Below are positions 17,122-25,629 of a stretch of 34,956 nt of DNA, piece after piece (position 1 is the stretch's first letter; each line of letters begins with the position of its first letter). The notes beneath the pieces are model-generated. The model was given only the letters and a program-made list of their open reading frames with translations, was not told where the DNA came from and did no database searches. Position numbers and translations under genes: made by a program. Source of the DNA: a virus; IMG/VR virus record IMGVR_UViG_3300010885_031524, positions 1 through 34,956 of that record; one strand, given 5' to 3'.

Positions 17122-18885
17122 ATGGCATTTCAAATGAGTCCAGGCGTAGAAATTAGAGAATTTGACTTAACACAGGTTATTCCAACGATTGCCACTACTC
17201 CTGCTGGGTTTGTTGGTGTGTTCCAATGGGGACCAGTAGATAAAAGAGTATTGGTTCAGACAGAAAAACAATTAACTTCCTATTTTGGTAAGCCATTAGC
17301 GTCTACTGGTTATGAAATCGATTGGTTCTTAGTTAGTAATTTTCTTTCATACGGTGGTCAATTAAATGTTGTTAGAACCTATTTAGATGATAAAAATGCA
17401 AATTCTAAGGGATTGACAAGCATTTTAATAAAAAATAGAGAAAATTACGAAATACAAAAAACAATAAATGCTGATGTATGGGGAGTTGAAATTGCTGCAA
17501 AATATCCAGGAAATTTAGGAAATTCTTTGCAAGTTGTAATGATCGATAGTGCAGATCCTTATCCAAATCCTACTGATGGAACTGGTTTATGGGATACTTA
17601 TATTGATGCTTACGGATTACCAACCACTTCTTCTTATGCAAGTCAAATAAATCCAAATGCCAATGATGAATTTCATATTCTAGTTATTGATGCTGGTGGA
17701 AAAATTTCAGGAACTGTTAATACTGTTTTGGAAGTTTTCTCAAATGTTTCTAAAGCATTAGACGCAAAAAGTCCAGAAGGTGTAACAATTTATTGGAAAA
17801 ATGTTTTAAATAATAAATCAGAATATGTGTGGGCTTGCGATAACCCTTCGGTTGCATTATATACTTCAGTATTTAATGCTCAATGGGGCACCGCAGTAAG
17901 TACTTCTAATTCTTTTAGAAAATTAGAAGATTTACAAACATATACTCTTTCTGGTGCCGAATTAACTGCATACACTGAAAACAATACACCAGATATTGAA
18001 TCTGCTAAAGTTTTATCGTTTATTCAAAATTTTGAAAATCCAGAAGAATCTGATGTTTCTCTTCTGATTGCAGGAAACCTTTCTGCAAGTAATGCAAAAA
18101 TGATTGTTAATATTGCAGAAGCACGACAGGATTGCATTGCATTTGTTTCCGCTAAATGCGGAGATGTTGTAGACGCTTCTGGAGATGTTGATTCTGAAGG
18201 TTCAATATATACTGTTCTTTCTGCTTATAGAAATATTATAGGATCTTCTTCATACGGTGTTATGGATAGTAATGCCAAATATCAATATGACCGATACAAT
18301 GATAAATTCTTTTATCTTCCACTGTGTGCTGATATTGCAGGCTGCTGTGTTAGAACAGATACTAAAAAAGATCCTTGGTGGTCTCCTGCAGGCTACGAAC
18401 GTGGAAGAATTAATAATATTGTTAAATTGGTTTGGAATCCTAGCAAAACTTTCAGAGATAAGTTGTACCAATCGGGTATCAATCCTGTAATTTCTGCTCA
18501 AGGAACTGGAGCCATTCTGTTTGGTGACAAGACATTGCAATTAAAAGCAAGTGCTTTTGATCGTATCAATGTTAGAAGACTGTTTAATGTTTTAGAAAAA
18601 ACAATATCTACTGCTGCCAAGTTCCAATTGTTTGAATTTAATGATGCTTTCACAAGAGCACAATTTAGTCAATTGGTTGAACCTTTCTTGAGAGAAGTTC
18701 AAGGAAAACGTGGTATTAGTTCTTATGCTGTTGTATGTAACGAAACAAACAATCCTGGCAGCGTGGTTGATCAAAATCAATTTGTTGCTGATATATTTGT
18801 AGCACCAGCAAGAAGCATTAATTTTATAAGACTCAATTTTGTTGCAACCCCAACAGGTGTAACTTTCGCGGAATTCGGTGGATAA
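17122..18885 (+). CDS. gp18: Contractile tail sheath protein gp18
   Basis: This 587-residue protein is homologous to T4 gp18 (659 residues), the sheath subunit whose contraction drives the tube into the host. Family features are a start of M-S-P-G-V-E-I-[RK]-E-x-D-L-T, then G-F-V-G-x-F-x-W-G-P, and a conserved C-terminal domain (R-G-I-x-S-Y-x-V-V-C-[ND], then V-A-D-I-[FY]-V-x-P-A-R-S-I-N-F-I-x-L-x-F). The middle, surface-exposed domain is the variable part. AAGGAG at 17109-17114 is 7 bases before the ATG and is preceded by TAT, giving TATAAGGAGA, the same ten bases as in front of the 118-residue gene. Confidence 0.95.
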   Translation: MAFQMSPGVEIREFDLTQVIPTIATTPAGFVGVFQWGPVDKRVLVQTEKQLTSYFGKPLASTGYEIDWFLVSNFLSYGGQLNVVRTYLDDKNANSKGLTSILIKNRENYEIQKTINADVWGVEIAAKYPGNLGNSLQVVMIDSADPYPNPTDGTGLWDTYIDAYGLPTTSSYASQINPNANDEFHILVIDAGGKISGTVNTVLEVFSNVSKALDAKSPEGVTIYWKNVLNNKSEYVWACDNPSVALYTSVFNAQWGTAVSTSNSFRKLEDLQTYTLSGAELTAYTENNTPDIESAKVLSFIQNFENPEESDVSLLIAGNLSASNAKMIVNIAEARQDCIAFVSAKCGDVVDASGDVDSEGSIYTVLSAYRNIIGSSSYGVMDSNAKYQYDRYNDKFFYLPLCADIAGCCVRTDTKKDPWWSPAGYERGRINNIVKLVWNPSKTFRDKLYQSGINPVISAQGTGAILFGDKTLQLKASAFDRINVRRLFNVLEKTISTAAKFQLFEFNDAFTRAQFSQLVEPFLREVQGKRGISSYAVVCNETNNPGSVVDQNQFVADIFVAPARSINFIRLNFVATPTGVTFAEFGG

Positions 18886-18900
18886 GTTTATAAAATGATG

Positions 18901-18908
18901 CTAAATAC
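18901..18908 (+). promoter_or_regulatory. Possible variant late promoter (CTAAATAC) upstream of gp19
   Basis: CTAAATAC lies in the short gp18-gp19 gap, 26 bases before the gp19 start, and shares TAAATA with the late core. The same eight bases occur just upstream of uvsW (34718-34725). A TATAAAAT nearby (18889-18896) is another partial match. Evidence is position and similarity only. Confidence 0.35.
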
Positions 18909-18934
18909 AAGAGGAATAACAAGGAGTAACTTAA

Positions 18935-19672
18935 ATGGCTGATTCATCAATTAATTCATTCATGTCCGCATTCGATGGTGGTTCTAGACCGAATCTTTAT
19001 TCGGTTACTATGAATTGTCCAGTTGGACCACTTCCACAGTTGCAGTTTTTATGTAAATCTGCAACACTTCCTTCCTCAATCTTAGGGGAAGTTGCTGTTC
19101 CTTATCTTGGTCGTATTGCAAAATACCCAGGAGACAGACAGTTTGAGGATTGGACAATTGATATTCTTAATGATCAAAACATGTCTTTAAGAAATGTTAT
19201 GGAATATTGGAACGAATTGTTTAACACATATTCGGGTAATACTACTCCTATTCCAAATCCTAGAGCAGGTTTTGGTTCAGCAACTGTTGCTCAATTATCA
19301 CGAAATTATCAAGTTGTCAAATATTATCAATTCTTTGATATTTGGCCCGAGAATGTTGCAGCGGTGCAATTAGGTTACGATCAAAATGATCAGGTATCTG
19401 ATTTCCAATGTACATTTAAATATTCATACTTTGTTTCAAGTTCTTCACCGTTCCAAACAAACGTTGCAATGGTTCCTGGTGCAGGTCTTGGTGGCACTGG
19501 TGGTCTTGGTGGTGCAGCAGCTGCTGCTATTGGTGGTTTGGCTAGTGGTGCAGGTCTTGGTGGTCTGGGTAGTGGTGGTGGATTTGGTGCTGGAAACAAC
19601 AACAAAACTAGTGTAGGATTCGGTATATCCACGGCTGGTGGAAATAGTTTCGGATTCGGGTTTAGTGGTTGA
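18935..19672 (+). CDS. gp19: Tail tube protein gp19 with long Gly-rich C-terminal tail
   Basis: This 245-residue protein is homologous to T4 gp19 (163 residues), the hexameric ring of the inner tail tube. Conserved features include F-L-C-K-[SA]-A-x-L-P, the G-R-I-A-K-Y-P-G-D-R motif, a W-T-I-D-I-L-N-D strand, and V-M-E-Y-W-N-E-L. The tube domain ends near residue 178. The rest is a low-complexity tail rich in Gly and Ala (G-L-G-G repeats, A-A-A-A), then Asn, then Gly/Phe (F-G-F-G-F). This tail is an addition relative to T4. AAGGAG is 8 bases before the ATG. Confidence 0.95.
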   Translation: MADSSINSFMSAFDGGSRPNLYSVTMNCPVGPLPQLQFLCKSATLPSSILGEVAVPYLGRIAKYPGDRQFEDWTIDILNDQNMSLRNVMEYWNELFNTYSGNTTPIPNPRAGFGSATVAQLSRNYQVVKYYQFFDIWPENVAAVQLGYDQNDQVSDFQCTFKYSYFVSSSSPFQTNVAMVPGAGLGGTGGLGGAAAAAIGGLASGAGLGGLGSGGGFGAGNNNKTSVGFGISTAGGNSFGFGFSG

Positions 19673-19701
19673 TTCCCTTTTAACAAAAAAGGATTTATAT
19701 T

Positions 19702-21327
19702 ATGGCATTTGATATTTTTGGGTTTACGTTTGGAAAAAGAGAAAAACCGATTGACAATATTGAATCGTTCGTTCCAAAAAATGTGGAAGACGGTTCTAGT
19801 GTTGTTGAGGCTGGTGGTTTTCAAGGATTTTATGTCGATATTGATGGAACTCTCAAATCGGACGTGGATCTTATTAGAAAATACCGTGAAATGTCTTTAC
19901 ATGCCGAAGTTGATATGGCAATTGAAGATGTAGTAAACGAAGCAGTAACAGAAGACGCTAAAGGAATAATTGTTCAATTAGTTTTGGACAAGGTTGAAAT
20001 TCCTGTTGAAATTAAAGAATTAATGTTTGAAGAATTTTCAACCATTTTAGATCTTTTAGATTTTAATAGAAAAGGTCAAGATATTTTTAGAAAATGGTAT
20101 GTTGACGGTAGATTATATTACCATCATATTCTTCACGATGATCCTACACAGGGTTTAAAAGAAGTTAGACAAATCGATCCTATTCTTATTAGAAAAATTA
20201 AAGAAGTTAAAAAAACAAATAAACTAGGCCCAATTCCTGTTGTTCAACAAACAGATGAATATTATGTATTTTCTAATTATGAAAAAACAAATCCATATGA
20301 TGTCAAGGGTTTGAAAATTTCTTTGGATAGTATCAACTACGTTCATTCTGGAATTTATGATTATGGAACCAAGCGAGTAGCAGGATTTTTGCATAAGGCA
20401 ATTAAACCCCTGAATCAATTGCGCATGGTGGAAGATGCCAGCGTAATTTACAGATGGTCAAGAGCACCTGAACGACGAGTATTTTATATTGACGTTGGTT
20501 CTTTGCCTAAAAATAAAGCAGAACAATATTTACGGGATCAGATGAACAGATTCCGAAATAAAATTGTTTATGATGCTAATACTGGTGAAATTCGAGATGA
20601 TCGTAAACATATGAGCATGTTGGAAGATTATTGGTTGCCACGACGTGAAGGTGGCAAGGGTACAGAAATTTCAACTCTACCAGGTGGTCAAAATCTAGGA
20701 GAGATGGAAGATGTTCTATACTTTCAAAAGAAATTATTGAAATCTCTTAATATTCCTATTAGTCGTATTGAAGCAGAAAATGGTTTCAATATGGGTCGTT
20801 CTTCAGAAATTACTAGAGATGAACTTAAGTTTGCAAAATTTATCAATCGTATGCGTGTAAAATTTAGTGAATTATTTTTAAACTTTTTACGAGTTCAATT
20901 ATTATCCAAACAAATTATGAGTGATGAGGATTGGAAGCAGATGCAACAAAAGATTTCTTTCCGTTTTGCTACAGATTCATATTTTGCAGAATCCAAGCAA
21001 GCAGAAATAATGAAGGATCGTGTTGCTATTCTAAGAGATGTTGCAGATTATTCTGGCAAATTCTATTCTGATAAGTGGATTCGTAAAAATCTTCTACAAC
21101 AAACAGATGATGAAATTGCCACAATGGATCAGGAAATTTCAGAAGAACAAGCAATTCAATTACAAAAACAACAAGAAGCCGCTGCACAGGCTGCACAGGC
21201 TCAGGGTGCTCCTCCTGATGGTGCTGGTGGTCAACCAGGCGCAGATCCGTCACAAGGTGGTATAAATACGGGAGAACAGTCAGATCCAACTGGAGGTAAA
21301 ACTTTCGATGCCAGCAGCCTATTATGA
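19702..21327 (+). CDS. gp20: Portal vertex protein gp20
   Basis: This 541-residue protein is homologous to T4 gp20 (524 residues), the dodecameric portal that starts head assembly and is the DNA channel. Strong family segments are visible: Y-R-E-M-[SA]-x-x-[AP]-E-V-D-x-A-[IV]-[ED]-D-[IV]-V-N-E-A, R-K-W-Y-V-D-G-R-L-Y-Y-H, R-W-S-R-A-P-E-R-R-V-F-Y-I-D-V-G-[SN]-L-P, and D-Y-W-L-P-R-R-E-G-G-[RK]-G-T-E-I. The C-terminal 70 residues are low complexity (Gln/Ala, then Gly/Pro/Asp), and their DNA carries a late promoter match for the next gene. AAGGA lies 8 bases before the start. The end overlaps the next gene by 20 bases. Confidence 0.96.
   Translation: MAFDIFGFTFGKREKPIDNIESFVPKNVEDGSSVVEAGGFQGFYVDIDGTLKSDVDLIRKYREMSLHAEVDMAIEDVVNEAVTEDAKGIIVQLVLDKVEIPVEIKELMFEEFSTILDLLDFNRKGQDIFRKWYVDGRLYYHHILHDDPTQGLKEVRQIDPILIRKIKEVKKTNKLGPIPVVQQTDEYYVFSNYEKTNPYDVKGLKISLDSINYVHSGIYDYGTKRVAGFLHKAIKPLNQLRMVEDASVIYRWSRAPERRVFYIDVGSLPKNKAEQYLRDQMNRFRNKIVYDANTGEIRDDRKHMSMLEDYWLPRREGGKGTEISTLPGGQNLGEMEDVLYFQKKLLKSLNIPISRIEAENGFNMGRSSEITRDELKFAKFINRMRVKFSELFLNFLRVQLLSKQIMSDEDWKQMQQKISFRFATDSYFAESKQAEIMKDRVAILRDVADYSGKFYSDKWIRKNLLQQTDDEIATMDQEISEEQAIQLQKQQEAAAQAAQAQGAPPDGAGGQPGADPSQGGINTGEQSDPTGGKTFDASSLL
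21261..21268 (+). promoter_or_regulatory. T4-type late promoter core inside the 3' end of gp20
   Basis: An exact TATAAATA, followed by C, 39 bases before the ATG at 21308, within the portal's low-complexity tail codons. GGAGG at 21292-21296 follows as the ribosome binding site. The context suggests separate late transcription of the 21308-30069 block. Confidence 0.6.
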
Positions 21328-21907
21328 TATAAAAGTTCAAGAAGGATCTAGTTTTAAGTTAGATTTACATTTTCGAGATACAGACTCTAAAGTTGTAGTA
21401 TTAAAAGGTGATTCAACTTCTTCTCCACCATTCATAATACCTATTCCAAAAGGATATGAAGATTTATTTGATCCGTATACTAACATGTTGGTTTTAGCAA
21501 AAATGCAGGTAAGAAGTTCTGTAAACGGTTCTATTGTGGGAATTAATAAAATTTATGAAAGTGACGATTACTCACCGTCACTTGTTGGTGAAACTCGACC
21601 AGGTAGACCAAATGCCACTCCAATAGATATTACATTAACAAAAGGTAAGAGTGCTGTACCAAATACAACTCCTGTCACATACAAAGAAGAACCAAATATA
21701 AAAATAAGAATTTCTCCAAACATAACTAAACGTATTAATTATGGAAATTATTTATACGATCTTGAATTATATTTTTATCAGAATACCTTAGCGGCTACAG
21801 ATGTTGCAAGCGGTAAATCTGGTTTAGGATCTGTGGTTATTAGAATATTGCAAGGAAGATTTATAGTATCCCCATCAATAACTAGAGGTGCTTCAGCACT
21901 ACCATAA
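21308..21907 (+). CDS. Putative virion structural protein downstream of portal
   Basis: This 199-residue protein begins Y-Y-D-I-K-V-Q-E-G-S-S-F-K-L-D-L-x-[FL]-x-D, a pattern that recalls small beta-sandwich phage structural proteins that start Y-[DN]-[IL]-x-[IV]-[EQ]-[QE]-G-[AS]-x-F. The rest is beta-rich with a Y-D-L-E-L-Y segment and an I-L-[QE]-G-x-[FV]-[IV]-V-S-P near the end, which is also common in that group. The start overlaps gp20 by 20 bases. GGAGG is 11 bases upstream, and a TATAAATA sits 39 bases upstream. It may be an anchoring or adaptor protein for the large Cys-rich proteins that follow. The exact role is unknown. Confidence 0.72.
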   Translation: MPAAYYDIKVQEGSSFKLDLHFRDTDSKVVVLKGDSTSSPPFIIPIPKGYEDLFDPYTNMLVLAKMQVRSSVNGSIVGINKIYESDDYSPSLVGETRPGRPNATPIDITLTKGKSAVPNTTPVTYKEEPNIKIRISPNITKRINYGNYLYDLELYFYQNTLAATDVASGKSGLGSVVIRILQGRFIVSPSITRGASALP

Positions 21908-21916
21908 GATCAATAA

Positions 21917-24766
21917 ATGGCAAATCCAATTGTAGATTTAAATAACTATTATGTATCAATTTTTGATAATACTCCTGTATTACAGACAAAATTAAAGGTT
22001 AATAACGTAATTGATATTGTTTCTTTTCGTGCTACAATTGTAGATATTAAAGAAGAATCACACAGAGATCCTAGTTATCAAGCAAGTTATAATAGATGTA
22101 CATCATCAACATGCTCAGATTATACTGAAGGATTCAACTATATTCCTAGTTGCGGATCTTGCGAGCAACCATTAGACACTCAATTTGGAGATACTATTAA
22201 TCCTTGTTTTTCTTCTACACTATTATCAAAAATAGATTTTAATTGGGAAAACCTATTAGAGACTCCTGATACAAATGATACTATACGAGATCCAGATTTA
22301 GGTGGTGGTTTTTCTGTTGTTGATAATATTGCAGATAATGATGATCCTGCAAATAATAATTTTTCTAATTTTTATTCTAGTTGGGTTCATTATAGTCAAA
22401 GTTTTTCAAATACCACAACGGATGGTGGGTGGAGAGGATATGCAGGAAAAAATGGTAAAGTTTCATACAATAAATTTTATGCATTAACAGGATATTGGTT
22501 GGATCCTAATTCTGATCCGTGTTTAGAAAATTCCAATTATTTATATCAATGCGCCGTATCTTGTGAAACCGGTGATGTTGTTGGTTGTTGGACAGTTGGA
22601 TATTTTCAAAGACCAAAAGGTGAACAACCAATTCCAACTTCGGGTGAAGTAGAGTTTGGTTCTGTATGGGCAATAACTGGTTTAGAAGAACCATTTCCAA
22701 CAGTTAGAAAATATTATCAAATATATGATCCTCTTCAGATTGTGGCATCAGGAATATCATTAATTGGTGTTAATAAATTGGGACAAAATCCTACAAATCC
22801 AACCAATGGTTATGAACCACTAATGATGTCAGAAAGTTGTGGAGGCAATCCAAGTTGTGCAGCAAAAGTTTGTGCTCCAATTAGAACAAATGTAGACTTT
22901 GGAGATGCAGAATTTTTGAAAGATACAAATTGTCTTTCTTCAAATGATTATAGAAACACAGATTCTCGATGCGTTACCTCTAAATGCCTGACTAATTCTT
23001 ATAAACCTACTCCATCTACAGAAAAATTTAATAAACCAGTAAATCAATTGAAATTTTCTCTTTTAGGTGATTTGGAAGGGAAAGTTTTTACGGATAGTGC
23101 AACATCTTATAATTTTGGAAATTGTTATTTTCCATTATCCGCTAAACAAGAAGGACATAACGGTAGATTTTTATACGGTGGGCCAAATAAAGCAAGTAGA
23201 GATCTTGGTTATGTACAATCAACATTTTCTAATTTAAAAATCAGTTCTTCATTTTATTATGGTGATTGTATGTCGTGTTTAGAAGCAAAAGCAAATGCAA
23301 AATATGAAGTATCAAAAATTACTGCAACCAATCAATCTTTAATATCTCCATTTTATAATAAATGTGGTGTAGATTTTCCAATTGTTAGTTCTGGTGCTGG
23401 CATGGGAAATCCTGATGATACTACATGTATGCAAATTGGAGCATGTGGTGATGGTGCAGGAAGATGTGTTTCTTGTCATAGGAAATATAACATTGACTGT
23501 AATTGTGTAAGATGTGGTGATGTATTTATTACCGGCGCACCAAAAATTACTAATTGGAACTATGCAAATACTGTATGGGGTAAACTTGATGGTACTCCGT
23601 GGGAAACTACTGGATTTCTTGTTGCATCAAATTTAAGTAAATTAGGATTTCCTAAGAATATAAATTGTAATCCAAATAATATTTTATCTCTACGTGATAT
23701 ATCTTGCTATAATCATAATTCTGGTGGATACGGAAGAATATGGTATTTTTGGGATAAGAGTAAAAAATTTACAGATTTAGGAATGAGGACTTTACCTATA
23801 CATTATCCTACTGGAATTCATAATGATTGGTCTTTATGGACTAGCTATCTGGGTAATCCTAAAGTTGGAGATAGAGCAATTGTGCCATTTTGTATTACTT
23901 GTTATGAACAAATGAATCAAATAGAAAATACTGATGGAACACGTAAAATTAATCCAACCTTGAGTGTTGTTACTGGTGTAAAATTGGCTCCAATTTCAGA
24001 ATATACGGATGGAGAATATGCAGCAAAAACTTTAGATAGAGATACTTTTTATAATGCATATACAAATACCTATTTGTATTATAGTAGAAGAGCCAGTGCT
24101 ACTATATTACCATGTGATAGTTCAAATCTTGGAGAACAAATAGGAACATATAATTGTTCATGTAATCCAACTCCATGTATAGATGATATTATGATTGGAA
24201 TGATTCCTGTTCAAAATATAGCAACTAGTTGTATCACAGGAACAACTGGATCTGATAGGTGGAAAGCCGATTCAAACCTTGGAACTTTTCCTTCAATATA
24301 TGAAATACATTTAGAGGGTGATGGATATACAGTTGATAATTTATATCCACTAATTGGCCCAAATGGTAAAGTACGTTATGGAGATAGTAAAAGTAATTTT
24401 GATACAATTACAAACGTTGGTTCAAATTGGGATTCTACTACTAATAGATTTTTGTTTACATCTAAAAAGAGTGAACCTACAGAATTTGGATTTTTTACAA
24501 ATATGGGTGTAGATATTTTAGATCCAACAATGTTTTGGTCAAAACCTATAACGTTTTTAAATACTCCAGGAGTTATTGTATCAAATCCAACAAATAGAGA
24601 TGACGGATCGGATAGTTATTCTAGATTTTTAAGATTAAGAGATGCTTATAATATTTCATATGCTAGTTCTGCAGTCTTGAGTAAGTATGGTATAGTTGTT
24701 CCTAATCCATTACCAAGAAATGAAAATGATCTTACAAATCCTGATTGGAAGAGACAATTGCAATGA
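21917..24766 (+). CDS. Large Cys-rich putative virion protein
   Basis: This 949-residue protein matches no family I recognise. Cysteines are frequent and clustered, often as C-x2-C, C-x3-C or C-x4-C: near residues 57-95 (R-C-T-S-S-T-C, then S-C-G-S-C), near 453-458 (D-C-M-S-C), at about 504-535 (a dense run with C-V-S-C-H and C-N-C-V-R-C-G-D), and in I-T-C-Y and N-C-S-C-N-P-T-P-C near the end. Some clusters resemble metal-binding knuckles, but disulfides in an extracellular protein fit equally well. Many Trp, Tyr and Gly residues suggest a beta-rich surface protein. No signal peptide or transmembrane segment is seen. The stop overlaps the next gene (ATGA). A virion location is inferred from the neighbourhood. 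Confidence 0.7.
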   Translation: MANPIVDLNNYYVSIFDNTPVLQTKLKVNNVIDIVSFRATIVDIKEESHRDPSYQASYNRCTSSTCSDYTEGFNYIPSCGSCEQPLDTQFGDTINPCFSSTLLSKIDFNWENLLETPDTNDTIRDPDLGGGFSVVDNIADNDDPANNNFSNFYSSWVHYSQSFSNTTTDGGWRGYAGKNGKVSYNKFYALTGYWLDPNSDPCLENSNYLYQCAVSCETGDVVGCWTVGYFQRPKGEQPIPTSGEVEFGSVWAITGLEEPFPTVRKYYQIYDPLQIVASGISLIGVNKLGQNPTNPTNGYEPLMMSESCGGNPSCAAKVCAPIRTNVDFGDAEFLKDTNCLSSNDYRNTDSRCVTSKCLTNSYKPTPSTEKFNKPVNQLKFSLLGDLEGKVFTDSATSYNFGNCYFPLSAKQEGHNGRFLYGGPNKASRDLGYVQSTFSNLKISSSFYYGDCMSCLEAKANAKYEVSKITATNQSLISPFYNKCGVDFPIVSSGAGMGNPDDTTCMQIGACGDGAGRCVSCHRKYNIDCNCVRCGDVFITGAPKITNWNYANTVWGKLDGTPWETTGFLVASNLSKLGFPKNINCNPNNILSLRDISCYNHNSGGYGRIWYFWDKSKKFTDLGMRTLPIHYPTGIHNDWSLWTSYLGNPKVGDRAIVPFCITCYEQMNQIENTDGTRKINPTLSVVTGVKLAPISEYTDGEYAAKTLDRDTFYNAYTNTYLYYSRRASATILPCDSSNLGEQIGTYNCSCNPTPCIDDIMIGMIPVQNIATSCITGTTGSDRWKADSNLGTFPSIYEIHLEGDGYTVDNLYPLIGPNGKVRYGDSKSNFDTITNVGSNWDSTTNRFLFTSKKSEPTEFGFFTNMGVDILDPTMFWSKPITFLNTPGVIVSNPTNRDDGSDSYSRFLRLRDAYNISYASSAVLSKYGIVVPNPLPRNENDLTNPDWKRQLQ

Positions 24767-25626
24767 GTGCATTTTCTCTTAGAGATACTTATTGTTCATG
24801 TATAGAACCACACTCCATAGGTTCCAAGGGAACTGCAGGAATTTATAAAATTCCAAGAGGAAAAAAGTGCTCTGATATGTTGCCAGCGCAAGCACATTTA
24901 AATAATTGGTGTTGTTTTTATAAACGTTGGCAAAATGTTTTAGGAAATAATATTATACCAAATGATACTAGTTTGTTTGGATTGATGGCAAAGGATCCAA
25001 AAACATACAATCAACAAATATACCCATGGGGAGATATGGGATGGTTTGGGCCATTTGATACGCAGGAAGAAGCAAAATCTGCAGTAGAAAAACAAATTTT
25101 TGAAAATTATTCTTTTTGGGATGTGCTTTGGAGACCAATGGTTAAAATTGCAACAGAGTCTTACGAACAAAGAGACATATATGGAGTTGTTGGTGGATTT
25201 AATATACACGGTCAAACATTAAATAGAGATGGTCAGACATGTGGTGCTGTTACATATTATTCTGGTAAAAAAATACAAAATATTATAGATAAAACTGGTA
25301 AAAATGTTACATTATGGATATGGGAAGTTGACGGAGATAATAAATTAGGAACATGTGTTTCAGATAAAAATGAATGTTATCGTTACAGTACTGTTATAAA
25401 TAAACAAAATTTTTGTCAAAATAATGAAAAAGATTTAACATTTGGTAATAATAATTATGGTTGTTGGTGCTGTGGTAATTATGTAAATCTAACTTCGGTG
25501 GATGATTTATATAATAATCCATTTTCTATTAATATAGGGCCATGTGGAAATCCGTTTCAATCAGATAAAAGAAATGGTCGTGGTAAATTTGATAAATATG
25601 ATAACCGACCAGGAGGAGTAATATAA
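24763..25626 (+). CDS. Cys-rich putative virion protein
   Basis: This 287-residue protein is read from the ATG at 24763, which overlaps the preceding stop as ATGA; an in-frame ATG at 24745 would add six residues inside the upstream gene. It has Cys clusters at the start (Y-C-S-C), early middle (N-W-C-C-F), and end (G-C-W-C-C-G-N-Y). It is rich in Trp, with a W-F-G-P-F-D-T-Q-E-E-A-K-S-A-V segment that recalls a short SPOR-like motif, though the rest of that domain is not apparent. The last 20 residues are basic and Gly-rich. It is probably made together with the proteins on either side, which are also Cys-rich. Function unknown. Confidence 0.7.
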   Translation: MSAFSLRDTYCSCIEPHSIGSKGTAGIYKIPRGKKCSDMLPAQAHLNNWCCFYKRWQNVLGNNIIPNDTSLFGLMAKDPKTYNQQIYPWGDMGWFGPFDTQEEAKSAVEKQIFENYSFWDVLWRPMVKIATESYEQRDIYGVVGGFNIHGQTLNRDGQTCGAVTYYSGKKIQNIIDKTGKNVTLWIWEVDGDNKLGTCVSDKNECYRYSTVINKQNFCQNNEKDLTFGNNNYGCWCCGNYVNLTSVDDLYNNPFSINIGPCGNPFQSDKRNGRGKFDKYDNRPGGVI

Positions 25627-25629
25627 GTT

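Noticed and set aside
19673-19692. Weak inverted repeat CCTTTT...AAAAGG between gp19 and gp20
   Set aside because: Short and AT-rich with no T tract after it; the right half is simply the gp20 RBS region.
19702-21327. Possible frameshift or split at the portal's overlapping end
   Set aside because: The portal is full length and the next gene has its own RBS; this is a normal short overlap.
23426-23521. Zinc ribbon or redox enzyme in the 949-residue protein
   Set aside because: The Cys spacing is irregular and the surrounding protein is Cys-rich throughout; disulfides are at least as likely, so no enzyme or zinc function is claimed.
24745-24762. Upstream start for the 287-residue gene
   Set aside because: It overlaps the upstream gene by more, while the ATGA junction at 24763 is the common coupling arrangement.
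25066-25110. SPOR-like peptidoglycan-binding domain in the 287-residue protein
   Set aside because: Only one short segment (W-F-G-P-F-D-T-Q-E-E-A) fits; the rest of the domain is not recognisable.
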